A stretch of DNA of 28,020 nt, taken from positions 1 through 28,020 of the IMG/VR virus record IMGVR_UViG_3300049740_000449, one strand, 5' to 3'. The stretch is from a virus. Both the position numbers and the translations under genes were made by a program. The notes beneath the pieces were generated by a model. It made no database searches and was not told the origin of the DNA. It saw nothing but the letters and a program-made list of their open reading frames with translations. Shown piece after piece: positions 15,787-23,222 of the stretch (the first letter of the stretch is position 1; every line of letters starts with the position of its first letter).

Positions 15787-17322
15787 ATGAATACTGATCT
15801 TACAAAAGCACAGAACGACTATGCTATATTCCTTCCTGCCTTAAGTGGGTTCTATGCTACATTTGTAGGTAAACAGCGTCGAGAAGATTATGTAGATCCA
15901 GCACGTATTCCTTATCCTAATATGGAGAGTATGAATTGGTTAAACAAAAAAGAAGGATTGTTTAACTATCATTGGACACTTTACTCAGCAGGTCATGCCG
16001 AATTAGATACAATGAAAGATTCTCCAAAAGAACTTATGGTTAGAGAACGTGATCGTGAGAACAGTTGGTTACTTGGTGACTCAGGTGGTTTCCAAATTGG
16101 TAAAGGCGTATGGGAAGGTGATTGGAAAAATCCTAATTGTCCTAAAGCACAAAAGAAACGTGAACAAGTGTTACGTTGGATGGATGCTTACATGGACTAC
16201 GGAATGATACTTGATATTCCGGCTTGGGTAGCACGTTCGCCTGCTGGTGTTAAAGCAACTGGTATTAGTTCATATCAAGAAGCAGTTGATGCTACACGTA
16301 TCAACAACGATTACTTTATGGCTAACCGAAATGGTAATTGTAAGTTCTTAAATGTACTACAAGGCGAAAACCACGCAGATGCTGATGACTGGTACGAGCA
16401 AATGAAAGATTACTGTGATCCTGTTAAGTATCCTGACACACACTTTAATGGGTGGTCAATGGGTGGACAGAACATGTGTGATATTCATCTAGCATTAAAA
16501 CGTATTGTAGCATTACGTTTTGACGGCTTATTAGAAACAGGCAAACATGACTTTATGCACTTCTTAGGTACATCAAAGTTAGAGTGGGCTACATTACTTA
16601 CAGACGTTCAAAGAGCAGTACGAAAATATCATAATCCAAACTTTACTATTACGTTTGATTGTGCTTCTCCTTTTCTTGCTACTGCTAACGGACAAATTTA
16701 TATTCAAACTGAAACAGAAGATAGAACTAAATGGGTCTATAGAATGGTACCTAGTATTGATGAATTGAAGTATGCTAACGATACACGTAACTTTAGAGAC
16801 GGTGTATTAGCAGATGGTATCTTTAAAAACTTTACTGATAGTCCTTTGTCTAAAGATATTAAAGTTAATGATGTTTGTATATATGCTGAAGGTGATAAAA
16901 ACTTAGTTGGTACACCTAAAGTAAAAGCAGGTGATATTGATATTGATAAACACGGCAAACCTATACTAGACGAAGACGGTAACCAAATTGTACGAAAACG
17001 TGATTCAACTAGTTGGGATAGTTTTAGTTATGCGATCCAAATGGGTCATAATGTATGGAGCCATATTAATGCAGTACAAGAAGCGAATAGACAATACGAC
17101 AACGGAATACTTCCGAACATGCTTGTCCAAGAGCAATTTGACAGGGTATTATTTAGAGATGTTGTGGACGAAATATTCGCAACGGATGATCGAGATAAAG
17201 CAAATGCGTTAATTGAAAAACATTCAAAATTTTGGATGGAGATTATTGGCACACGTGGTGCTATTGGTAAAAAGACTGTTAACGCAAGCACAGGATTTGC
17301 AAACTTTTTTGAGGAGGTATAA
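15787..17322 (+). CDS. dpdA: DpdA-like DNA guanine transglycosylase (TGT superfamily)
   Basis: The 511-residue protein has the TGT barrel motifs in order: LLGDSGGFQIG (D98, catalytic-site Asp plus base-recognition loop), MILDIPAW (D143, base-recognition Asp position), NVLQGEN (Q192), NGWSMGG (222-227) and TFDCASPF (D291), matching the nucleophile motif FDC of tRNA-guanine transglycosylases. The zinc-binding CxCxxC cluster of tRNA enzymes is not visible. DpdA proteins of phages and bacterial islands share this pattern and insert 7-deazaguanines into DNA by base exchange. FolE, QueE and a QueD-like gene in the same window support DNA rather than tRNA as target. No strong SD; it starts one base after gp45's stop, so reading from the gp45 promoter is likely. 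Confidence 0.82.
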   Translation: MNTDLTKAQNDYAIFLPALSGFYATFVGKQRREDYVDPARIPYPNMESMNWLNKKEGLFNYHWTLYSAGHAELDTMKDSPKELMVRERDRENSWLLGDSGGFQIGKGVWEGDWKNPNCPKAQKKREQVLRWMDAYMDYGMILDIPAWVARSPAGVKATGISSYQEAVDATRINNDYFMANRNGNCKFLNVLQGENHADADDWYEQMKDYCDPVKYPDTHFNGWSMGGQNMCDIHLALKRIVALRFDGLLETGKHDFMHFLGTSKLEWATLLTDVQRAVRKYHNPNFTITFDCASPFLATANGQIYIQTETEDRTKWVYRMVPSIDELKYANDTRNFRDGVLADGIFKNFTDSPLSKDIKVNDVCIYAEGDKNLVGTPKVKAGDIDIDKHGKPILDEDGNQIVRKRDSTSWDSFSYAIQMGHNVWSHINAVQEANRQYDNGILPNMLVQEQFDRVLFRDVVDEIFATDDRDKANALIEKHSKFWMEIIGTRGAIGKKTVNASTGFANFFEEV

Positions 17323-17324
17323 AG

Positions 17325-17513
17325 ATGGCAACTGGAAGAGCAAGTAAAAATGCAAAGAGACTACAAGATATGCATGATTACTTACATAAGAAAGTAGAAG
17401 ATATTGAAAAGGAAAGATCAGGTGATCGAACTTACAACCATAAGGCACACCTTGTTAAATTAAAAAAAGAAAAACTTGCTGTAAAGGATCAGATTAGAAA
17501 AAATGAAACGTGA
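17325..17513 (+). CDS. DUF465/YdcH-like small basic coiled-coil protein
   Basis: The 62-residue protein has strong SD GAGGAGGT at 17311-17318. The C-terminal part, HLVKLKKEKLAVKDQIRK, matches the diagnostic LKKxKLxLKDxI element of DUF465 (YdcH) proteins, and the first half is a charged helix (RLQDMHDYLHKKVEDIEK). The function of the family is unknown. It is common in Proteobacteria, so capture from a host is possible. It sits between the DpdA-like gene and a 172-residue unknown gene, which it overlaps by 11 bases. Confidence 0.72.
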   Translation: MATGRASKNAKRLQDMHDYLHKKVEDIEKERSGDRTYNHKAHLVKLKKEKLAVKDQIRKNET

Positions 17514-18021
17514 TTACGAAACAGGAACAAATGAACAAGTAATGTTTTTTACAGGTGTAGAAGTTGAAAAGACTCCTGCTTATGGTTTAAAGACTTTATT
17601 TGTTACAGGTACACACCCATGTGATGTTATACAAAGTCATTTTGATAATGAACAATGTGAACATATCTTCTTTGGTGCTAATCATTCTTTTGAACCGTTA
17701 AATGAACAAGAATGGACTAGTTGGGAAAGAATGATTAAGGCATTCTTAACTGCTGGTAAACTATGTAGTTTAGATATTCCAATTAACTACGCAGAAGAGT
17801 TCCTTGAAAGTGGTCTTACAGAATTTAATAACTTTATCCCACAACTTCGCATTCCATTGCCTTATGTGAATCAGTGGAACTATAACACTATGTTAAAGAT
17901 TGATGATAAAGACTTTAAGGCAACGAACCCTGGTGTATGGTGCCATAATTTACACGATTTGTTGGATAGAGAAAAATTCACTGATTGGACAAAATATGGG
18001 CTTGACAAAGTAATTAAATGA
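17503..18021 (+). CDS. Conserved hypothetical protein (172 aa) in the deazaguanine neighbourhood
   Basis: A well-formed 172-residue protein with no function I can assign. Conserved-looking motifs are TGTNEQVMFFTGVEVEKTPAYG (as short blocks), LFVTGTHP, EHIFFGANHSFEP, LPYVNQWNYN and KIDDKDFKATNPGVWCH. The repeated Gly/Thr/Asn and His-containing loops suggest an enzyme or ligand-binding alpha/beta protein. Related proteins occur in marine T4-like phages. Its position between the DpdA-like and QueD-like genes makes a role in deazaguanine handling worth testing, but this is inference. Its 3' end contains a promoter for the next gene. Confidence 0.7.
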   Translation: MKRDYETGTNEQVMFFTGVEVEKTPAYGLKTLFVTGTHPCDVIQSHFDNEQCEHIFFGANHSFEPLNEQEWTSWERMIKAFLTAGKLCSLDIPINYAEEFLESGLTEFNNFIPQLRIPLPYVNQWNYNTMLKIDDKDFKATNPGVWCHNLHDLLDREKFTDWTKYGLDKVIK

Positions 18022-18030
18022 AAGTATAAT
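18002..18030 (+). promoter_or_regulatory. Sigma70-type promoter before the QueD-like gene
   Basis: TTGACA at 18002-18007 and TATAAT at 18025-18030, an exact consensus pair with a 17-base spacer, lying in the last codons of the preceding gene. The expected transcription start, about 18036-18038, falls just after the first ATG (18033) of the following gene. Transcripts from it would need a later ATG, such as 18060, 18063 or 18072. Confidence 0.78.
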
Positions 18031-18032
18031 AA

Positions 18033-18494
18033 ATGCAACAAGAGCGACATTATGATTATATGATGCGTAGAATGAAAGAGGCTGATATGATTGATGCTAA
18101 AGAAAAAGCAATGAAAGAAGCAAAACGTATGATTTGGGTAACCTTTAAGAAAGAAGGTATCCATAAGTATCCTGCGGCACTGGAAGATCCAGCACTAGCA
18201 ACAGGTGATGAATATGATGTTAGTTTTTTGGGATATCCCCATAGACACATATTTCATTTTCGAGTAGGTATTACTGTTACACATAACGACAGAGATATTG
18301 AGTTTATACAATTTAAACGATGGATGGAGAAACTTTACGCAGAACAAACACTCGTACTAGATTATAAGTCATGTGAAATGATGTCAGATGATTTATATGA
18401 ACAAATTACAAATAGATACACAGGACGTGAGGTTCACATTGAAATATCCGAAGACGGAGAAAACGGTGCTCACATCACATACCCCAGCTATTAA
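18033..18494 (+). CDS. Divergent QueD-like T-fold protein (6-carboxytetrahydropterin synthase/PTPS family)
   Basis: The 153-residue protein lines up with QueD by eye. GIHKYPAAL (H44) matches the first zinc His (AHRLP), PHRHIFHFRVGITV (H70, H72) matches the HGH zinc pair and following strand, DIEFIQFKRW matches the IIDFAELK segment, SCEMMSDDLYEQI matches TSEVLAKWIWDQV, and HIEISEDGENGA (E140) matches the pterin-anchoring Glu. The zinc triad is thus present. The catalytic Cys before HxH and the LDHH element are missing; LDYKSCE (C114) sits there instead. It may make carboxytetrahydropterin by a changed mechanism or do a related T-fold reaction. The start is uncertain: the promoter at 18002 would favour an ATG at 18060-18072, which leaves the fold intact. 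Confidence 0.62.
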   Translation: MQQERHYDYMMRRMKEADMIDAKEKAMKEAKRMIWVTFKKEGIHKYPAALEDPALATGDEYDVSFLGYPHRHIFHFRVGITVTHNDRDIEFIQFKRWMEKLYAEQTLVLDYKSCEMMSDDLYEQITNRYTGREVHIEISEDGENGAHITYPSY

Positions 18495-18522
18495 TGCTAT
18501 CAGTAATAAGGAAAAACTTGAA

Positions 18523-18768
18523 ATGGCAATTAATTTTAACCGTGACGCTTATAATAAAGTGTTTGATGATCTCGAACGTTTTAAGGCGTTTTGCGCAACC
18601 GCTTACTTGTATGGCCATAGTGGCTATGCTTGGGATGAACGTAACATGTACGATGGTAAAAGTCGTGCTTGGCAGGCTTATCAACGTTTTCGTAACGGTG
18701 GTAGAAAGAATAACCAAAATCGTAACAATAATGGCCAAGGCCGTTATCACAGCAATCGGAGAAGCTAA
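18523..18768 (+). CDS. Small conserved phage protein with Arg/Asn-rich tail (81 aa)
   Basis: Start at 18523 (MAINFNRDAYNKVF), preceded by AAGG at 18508-18511; an ATG upstream in the same frame lies inside the QueD-like gene and is less likely. The 81 residues include FCATAYLYGHSGYAWDERNMYD and WQAYQRF, then a basic Asn/Arg/Gly-rich tail (RKNNQNRNNNGQGR). I recognise the first part from small proteins in marine T4-like phages; function unknown. The tail could bind nucleic acid. Its stop overlaps the ATG of the glycosyltransferase. Confidence 0.65.
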   Translation: MAINFNRDAYNKVFDDLERFKAFCATAYLYGHSGYAWDERNMYDGKSRAWQAYQRFRNGGRKNNQNRNNNGQGRYHSNRRS

Positions 18769-19844
18769 TGACAATTTATATTGTAGATATTGAAGCAGTA
18801 GATACTAGGTATACTAAGCAATGGAAAGAGTATCTTCCAAAGCAACTGCGGCATTCTACAAATAATGAAGTTACTGTTATTAGTGGTGGAGAAGTACCTC
18901 AGGCTACAACGCCTGGGGCTTTTCTTAATTTTGCTGGCACTAACAATTACAAGTCTCAGCAAATGTTAGAAATTAGTAGATTATTTGCAAATGGTGAAAT
19001 TAAGAACGGCGATTATTTTTTGTACACCGATGCCTGGAATCCTACAGTTATACAACTACGTTACATGGCAGAGTTACTTGGTGTTGATGTTAGCATTGGT
19101 GGCCTCTGGCATGCTGGTAGTTATGACCCACAAGATTTCTTGGGCAGACTAATTGGTGATAAACCTTGGGTAAGAAATGCTGAACGTAGTATGTTTGATT
19201 GCTACGATCATAATTTTTTTGCTACACAATTCCATATTGAATTATTTTTACAAACGTTTAAGAACAAAGATAATCCTACAGAATTCCAACAAGTAAATAA
19301 AGATAAAATTAAACGTGTTGGTTGGCCTATGGAATATTTAAAGAACGGTTTAGATAGTTATAAAAATATGGAAAAGAAGGATATGATTTTATTTCCACAT
19401 AGAATTGCTCCGGAAAAACAAATTGATATTTTTAGAGACTTATCAAGAGAACTTCCACAATATGAATTTGTTGTTTGTCAAGAACGTGAACTTACAAAAA
19501 ACGAATATCATAACTTACTAGGCGAAGCTAAAGTTGTTTTTAGTGCTAACCTACAAGAAACACTTGGTATTAGTTGGTATGAAGGACTACTAGTAAACAC
19601 TATTCCTATGGTTCCAGATAGACTAAGCTATAGTGAAATGGCTATTATGGACTTTAAGTATCCTAGTATTTGGACTAAGAACTCTAATCAGTATAATAAG
19701 TTCAAAGAAGATTTAAAAAGAAGGTTAGTAGACTATGTTGAAAACTATAACAACTACCTTATTCCTATGGAAAAACAACGAAACAAATTACATAAACAGT
19801 TCTTTAGCGGAGAGTCTTTATACAAAGAGGTTAGTAATGGGTGA
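18768..19844 (+). CDS. Glycosyltransferase (GT-B, GT4-like)
   Basis: The 358-residue protein has a GT-B style layout. The C-terminal half has FPHRIAPEKQIDIFRDL, YEFVVCQE, AKVVFSANLQETLGISWYEGL and NTIPMVPD, which is the nucleotide-sugar-binding domain of GT4-like enzymes: E in ETLGISWYE is the usual donor-contacting acid. The N-terminal half (ISGGEVPQATTPGAFLNF, FLYTDAW) is the acceptor side and is less conserved. Acceptor unknown: DNA base, virion protein or host glycan. It could use sugars from the trio at 13122-14991. It overlaps the previous gene by one base and the next by eight. Confidence 0.8.
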   Translation: MTIYIVDIEAVDTRYTKQWKEYLPKQLRHSTNNEVTVISGGEVPQATTPGAFLNFAGTNNYKSQQMLEISRLFANGEIKNGDYFLYTDAWNPTVIQLRYMAELLGVDVSIGGLWHAGSYDPQDFLGRLIGDKPWVRNAERSMFDCYDHNFFATQFHIELFLQTFKNKDNPTEFQQVNKDKIKRVGWPMEYLKNGLDSYKNMEKKDMILFPHRIAPEKQIDIFRDLSRELPQYEFVVCQERELTKNEYHNLLGEAKVVFSANLQETLGISWYEGLLVNTIPMVPDRLSYSEMAIMDFKYPSIWTKNSNQYNKFKEDLKRRLVDYVENYNNYLIPMEKQRNKLHKQFFSGESLYKEVSNG

Positions 19845-20190
19845 CGATAAAGATTATACAGTTACTATAGGTACTAGCGAAGATATAGGAGGCTGGGATA
19901 ACAATCTTACTATTAATGGGTTGAGTTATTCGGGTGATACTACTACAGAAACAATTACATTAGATACAAGCTACACTAATGATACAGGTAGCGAGTATAC
20001 GTTTAACATGCCTAGTAATGAAATGTTTGTAGATTCAATGCCTAGTGCTTCACGTATTGATGAAATGTGTGAACAATATCCTGCTCTAGCAAAAGCATAT
20101 GAACAGTTCAAACTTATCTACAAAATGACAGAGCAAGATTATAAAGGTAAATTAAAAGAAAGAGGTATAGACGATGACATTCCTTTCTAA
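19837..20190 (+). CDS. Hypothetical protein (117 aa), possibly structural
   Basis: The ATG at 19837 was chosen over an upstream in-frame start because AAAGAGG just upstream gives a good SD and the earlier start lies deep in the glycosyltransferase. The first 60 residues are Thr/Asp/Gly-rich and beta-like (DYTVTIGTSEDIGGWDNN, DTTTETITLDTSYTN). The C-terminal part is helical (RIDEMCEQYPALAKAYEQF, MTEQDYKGKLKERG). Marine T4-like phages carry small proteins with a beta N-part and this RIDEMCEQYPALAKA-type helix; function unknown. Confidence 0.65.
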   Translation: MGDDKDYTVTIGTSEDIGGWDNNLTINGLSYSGDTTTETITLDTSYTNDTGSEYTFNMPSNEMFVDSMPSASRIDEMCEQYPALAKAYEQFKLIYKMTEQDYKGKLKERGIDDDIPF

Positions 20191-20686
20191 ATTAATGGAT
20201 GTGCTTGGAAGACGAAGAGTAATTACAGATAGAACAGGTAAGGTTCCATATCTTATTCGTTACTATATATTTTTAAAAGACCGTACATGGTTTCCGTTTA
20301 ATATTACTCTACACACTGTATTAAAGAGCGACGAGCCTACACTACATGATCATCCGTGGAATTGGGGATCATTTATTATTAGCGGCGGCTACTACGAACA
20401 TATTCCTATTCGTTCGCAAGAAGGACATGTAGTAGGTGCTACACAAGTATGGCGTGGTCCAGGTGAATTTAGATATCGTAAAGCAGAAGACTTACATTGG
20501 TTAGAACTTGCTAAAGACGAAAACGGTAATGAGATTCCATGTACAAGTTTATTTTATATGGGACGAAAAAAGAAAGAATGGGGCTTTGTACGCTTTGTAC
20601 ATGCTACAACAAAAAGCTGGCAGGACGCAGGATATCGTTGGGTCCATAATGAAACTTATTTAAACGAGAAATATAAAAATGATTAA
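20174..20686 (+). CDS. Cupin-like metal-binding protein
   Basis: The 170-residue protein carries a cupin-type metal set: TLHDHPWNWG (H58, H60), ISGGYYEH (E75) and LHWLEL (H108), with a beta-barrel-like spacing. A probable mononuclear iron or zinc enzyme or a sugar-binding fold; the substrate is unknown. The motif YYEHIPIR and GPGEFRYRKAEDLHW is recurrent in marine phages. It overlaps the preceding gene by 17 bases and the following phosphoribosyltransferase by eight, so it belongs to the same translated set. Confidence 0.68.
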   Translation: MTFLSKLMDVLGRRRVITDRTGKVPYLIRYYIFLKDRTWFPFNITLHTVLKSDEPTLHDHPWNWGSFIISGGYYEHIPIRSQEGHVVGATQVWRGPGEFRYRKAEDLHWLELAKDENGNEIPCTSLFYMGRKKKEWGFVRFVHATTKSWQDAGYRWVHNETYLNEKYKND

Positions 20687-21224
20687 AAAACATTATTACA
20701 CATGGCAAGATGTAGAACGTATGTGCGTTAGTATTGTAAACCAAATGTATAAGGACAATTGGCGTCCTGATTACATTGTAGGCATTACTAGAGGCGGCAA
20801 TATTCCTGCTACTATTATTAGTAACATGACAGGCATACGTTGCGAAGCACTTAAAGTAAGTTTACGTGACGGTGAAGCAGGTAGCTTCAACGATAGTGCG
20901 GCCTGGATGGCAGAAGATGCATATGGTTATGTAGCAAATCCAGGACCAAGTGCTGGACCACATCACAAGCAAATACTTATTGTAGATGATATTAATGATA
21001 CAGGTGCTACATTTAATTGGATTATGGAAGACTGGAAAGCAGGTTGCTTGCCTGATGATCCTAAATGGAACAATATATTTGGTAACAATGTTCGCTTTGC
21101 TACACTAACAGATAATCTATCAAGTGAGTTTAACAGTAATATATCTTATACTTGTCACGAAGTAAACAAATCAGAAGAAGATGTTTGGTTAGTTTATCCG
21201 TGGGAGAATGTTGGAGAATATTAA
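20679..21224 (+). CDS. Phosphoribosyltransferase (type I)
   Basis: The 181-residue PRTase has YIVGITRGGNIPA (residues 32-44; the first loop) and the PRPP-binding motif ILIVDDINDTGATF (99-112). It resembles xanthine/hypoxanthine-guanine phosphoribosyltransferases, which form purine nucleotides from base and PRPP. In this setting it could salvage guanine released by the DpdA-like base exchange, which is inference. The usual hood region is replaced by GPSAGPHHKQ and a longer C-terminus (EVNKSEEDVWLVYPWE). It overlaps the cupin gene by eight bases and the next gene by one. Confidence 0.82.
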   Translation: MIKKHYYTWQDVERMCVSIVNQMYKDNWRPDYIVGITRGGNIPATIISNMTGIRCEALKVSLRDGEAGSFNDSAAWMAEDAYGYVANPGPSAGPHHKQILIVDDINDTGATFNWIMEDWKAGCLPDDPKWNNIFGNNVRFATLTDNLSSEFNSNISYTCHEVNKSEEDVWLVYPWENVGEY

Positions 21225-21805
21225 TGATTGAAAAGCAGTTTATTTTTCCGACACAAGTATTTAGAGCTGTATACAACAACGCTCAAGATCTACAAAAGTC
21301 TGTAGTTACAGAATTGTTAGCAAAAGAAAAAACAGATACATCTCCTGTAAGATATACTGCTAACGGATATACATCATACGGTAGTGAAAGTATTTTAGAA
21401 AATCCATTGTTTGAAGATCTAAAAAACTTTATTGATGCATGTGTACAGGAATGTCACAAAGAAACTAAACTACAACATACGCCTTCACTTAAGAGCAGTT
21501 GGTTTAGTATTAATCGTAAATACACATACCACGAAGAACACAATCATCTTCCAGACACATGGAGTGGAGTATACTACATTCAAGCAGATCAAGATCATCC
21601 AGGACTAACACTTGTTAATCCTAACATGAAGGCCAACTGGCCAAGAGTAAATGTTTCAGAACTTAACGAAGCAAACTCGCCTAACGTAACTTGTGCGGCA
21701 ACGACAGGAAGTTTAATTATTTTTCCAAGTCATTTGCATCACAAAGTTGAACAACAACTTACAGATAAAGAACGTATAATGGTGGCATTTAATTATGGAT
21801 TCTAA
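21224..21805 (+). CDS. Probable 2OG-Fe(II) oxygenase (TIGR02466-like)
   Basis: The 193-residue protein starts at ATG 21224, overlapping the previous stop, with GGAGAAT before it; longer in-frame versions would read into that gene. Iron and substrate motifs are YHEEHNHLPDTWSGVYYI (H106, H108), IIFPSHLHHKVE (H172/H173) and KERIMVAFN (R184). This is the layout of putative 2OG-Fe(II) oxygenases that are frequent in marine phages. The substrate is unknown. It is not a close copy of the oxygenase at 9396, though it shares the fold. It overlaps the HIT gene by 11 bases. Confidence 0.72.
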   Translation: MIEKQFIFPTQVFRAVYNNAQDLQKSVVTELLAKEKTDTSPVRYTANGYTSYGSESILENPLFEDLKNFIDACVQECHKETKLQHTPSLKSSWFSINRKYTYHEEHNHLPDTWSGVYYIQADQDHPGLTLVNPNMKANWPRVNVSELNEANSPNVTCAATTGSLIIFPSHLHHKVEQQLTDKERIMVAFNYGF

Positions 21806-22163
21806 ACCTTGGACAGATGTTTTAATTGACTCGAAAGAGTTTACAGTATATAAAGATGGGTATCCAGTTACTGAAGGACACATACTTTTTGTTCCTAAAG
21901 AAGAAAACTGGCAAGGCCTTACTAAATGTTTCGAAGCCGCATACAAATGGGGCTACGATTGGGTTGATCGCGGATATTGTGATGCTTTCAACATCGGACA
22001 AAATGTAGGAGAAGCCGCAGGTCAAACTGTGCCTTTTCCACACGTTCACTTAATTCCTAGGCGCAAAGGCGATATGGATGATCCACGCGGCGGCGTAAGA
22101 CACGTGATACCTAACAAAGGAAACTACAGGAAAGGAACTTATGTTGAAACAGCAAATGATTGA
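21795..22163 (+). CDS. HIT family hydrolase or transferase, first motif His replaced by Phe
   Basis: The 122-residue protein has the HIT-like end FPHVHLIPRRKGD (H83, H85), and DDPRGGVRHVIPNKGNY. In the usual H-x-H-x-H-x-x motif the first position here is Phe (F81), while the central catalytic His (H83) and third His (H85) remain. HIT proteins cleave dinucleoside polyphosphates, AMP conjugates or nucleotide esters. Upstream are VTEGHILFVPKEE and GQNVGEAAGQTV, typical of the family. Overlap with the oxygenase (11 bases) and the next small gene (23 bases) suggests coupled translation. Confidence 0.8.
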   Translation: MDSKPWTDVLIDSKEFTVYKDGYPVTEGHILFVPKEENWQGLTKCFEAAYKWGYDWVDRGYCDAFNIGQNVGEAAGQTVPFPHVHLIPRRKGDMDDPRGGVRHVIPNKGNYRKGTYVETAND

Positions 22164-22347
22164 AGCGGCAAAAAAACATGCCGAAGCAGAAGTCCAATTA
22201 CATAGAACTAATATTAATGTATATATGGAAAAAGTTGTTGGCATCGGAGAGCATTCAGATATTATTGAAACAATTCAAAAGGAACTGGATAAAATGGCTA
22301 CTGCTGACGATCGCCTTGAAATGTTAAACAAATATTTTAATGACTAG
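22141..22347 (+). CDS. Small hypothetical helical protein (68 aa)
   Basis: A 68-residue protein, mostly helical: MIEAAKKHAEAEVQLHRTN and HSDIIETIQKELDKMATAD. No motif was recognised. SD-like AGGAA lies just before the ATG, inside the HIT gene, and its end overlaps the SGNH gene by eight bases. Function unknown. Confidence 0.58.
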   Translation: MLKQQMIEAAKKHAEAEVQLHRTNINVYMEKVVGIGEHSDIIETIQKELDKMATADDRLEMLNKYFND

Positions 22348-23152
22348 AACATTATTCATCGGCGACAGTCACGCACACGGATATTCCGAAATTGGTGATA
22401 AAATCTCAGCATGGCAAGATAATAACTATGCTGAGATCTATGCTGGTGAAAACAATAAAGAGGTTGTTATTTACAGCCAGCCAGGCGGGTGTAATAGAAA
22501 ATATCCTGCCTGGGTTAAATCAATGCTTGATCGTTATGACGACATTGATGAAGTATTTGTACAAAGTACATACTGGAATAGATTCTTACTTGCATGTTCA
22601 CGTAACTTAGATGTTGGTGAAAACACAAATGTAGATTTATTCTTAGATGACAATCAACCAAAAGACAAAAAGATACAAAGATATACAGATCATCGTGTAA
22701 CTGAAAATTATATTGAAATGATTGATCAAGTTAGAAAAGAGAACTATGAGGAATTCAAAGGTTTCTTTTTTGATGATATGAAAGTACAAGCAGACTTTAA
22801 ACCCTTTCATGAAAAGTATATCTACACAAAACTTTGGCACGAGCTGGTAACACCTTTACAATACAAAGACTATTGTTTAGACTTATTAGCAATTGATACT
22901 ATGTGTGCTAGACGAGATATTAAATGGTATCAATGGACGATTAACAACAGAGTATTTGTTCCTGACAATGTTGAGCTTTACGGAGATTGGCAAGCAGGTA
23001 CAAAAGCATCATCGTCCGCAGAAGGTTATTTGCAATTAGCAAAGGCCATTAACATAGAAACGGACGAACACAGAGTCGACGGCGAGCATTATACTAAGAA
23101 TATACATGAATTGATTGCCAAAGACTACCTAAATTATGTTAAAAAAGGTTGA
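22340..23152 (+). CDS. SGNH/GDSL-like hydrolase
   Basis: The 270-residue protein begins MTRTLFIGDSHAHGY, the GDS block with nucleophile S10. The C-terminal DxxH pair is VDGEHYTKN (D247, H250), completing a triad. A Gly block (SQPGGCNRKYP) and an Asn block candidate (VQSTYWNRF) fit SGNH hydrolases. The reaction would be deacylation or esterase cleavage of a glycan or lipid; substrate unknown. A sugar ester could connect it with the sugar genes, which is inference. Its last codons contain the folE promoter -35 box. Confidence 0.72.
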   Translation: MTRTLFIGDSHAHGYSEIGDKISAWQDNNYAEIYAGENNKEVVIYSQPGGCNRKYPAWVKSMLDRYDDIDEVFVQSTYWNRFLLACSRNLDVGENTNVDLFLDDNQPKDKKIQRYTDHRVTENYIEMIDQVRKENYEEFKGFFFDDMKVQADFKPFHEKYIYTKLWHELVTPLQYKDYCLDLLAIDTMCARRDIKWYQWTINNRVFVPDNVELYGDWQAGTKASSSAEGYLQLAKAINIETDEHRVDGEHYTKNIHELIAKDYLNYVKKG

Positions 23153-23177
23153 CATAGACCTAAATATATTGTATAAT
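23149..23177 (+). promoter_or_regulatory. Sigma70-type promoter for folE-queE
   Basis: TTGACA at 23149-23154 and TATAAT at 23172-23177, exact consensus boxes with a 17-base spacer. The expected start is near 23184, giving a leader of about 40 bases with a small hairpin and the SD GGAGAA before the ATG at 23223. Confidence 0.88.
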
Positions 23178-23189
23178 ATAAACTATTAC

Positions 23190-23205
23190 AGGCAATCCAC
23201 TGCCT
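23190..23205 (+). promoter_or_regulatory. Small leader hairpin before folE
   Basis: AGGCA at 23190-23194 and TGCCT at 23201-23205 can form a five-pair stem with a six-base loop. It would lie near the 5' end of the folE transcript. It is too short and U-poor for a typical terminator, and it does not match a known riboswitch that I recall. It may only stabilise the messenger end. Confidence 0.4.
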
Positions 23206-23222
23206 TAACATCGGAGAAGTAA

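Noticed and set aside
18494-18793. 99-codon + strand frame overlapping the 18523 gene
   Set aside because: Its product has a Leu/Ile/Val-rich composition with no coherent motif, while the other frame gives the recognised conserved small protein.
23190-23222. preQ1 class I riboswitch in the folE leader
   Set aside because: The loop is only six bases and the expected long loop and A-rich tail pairing are missing.
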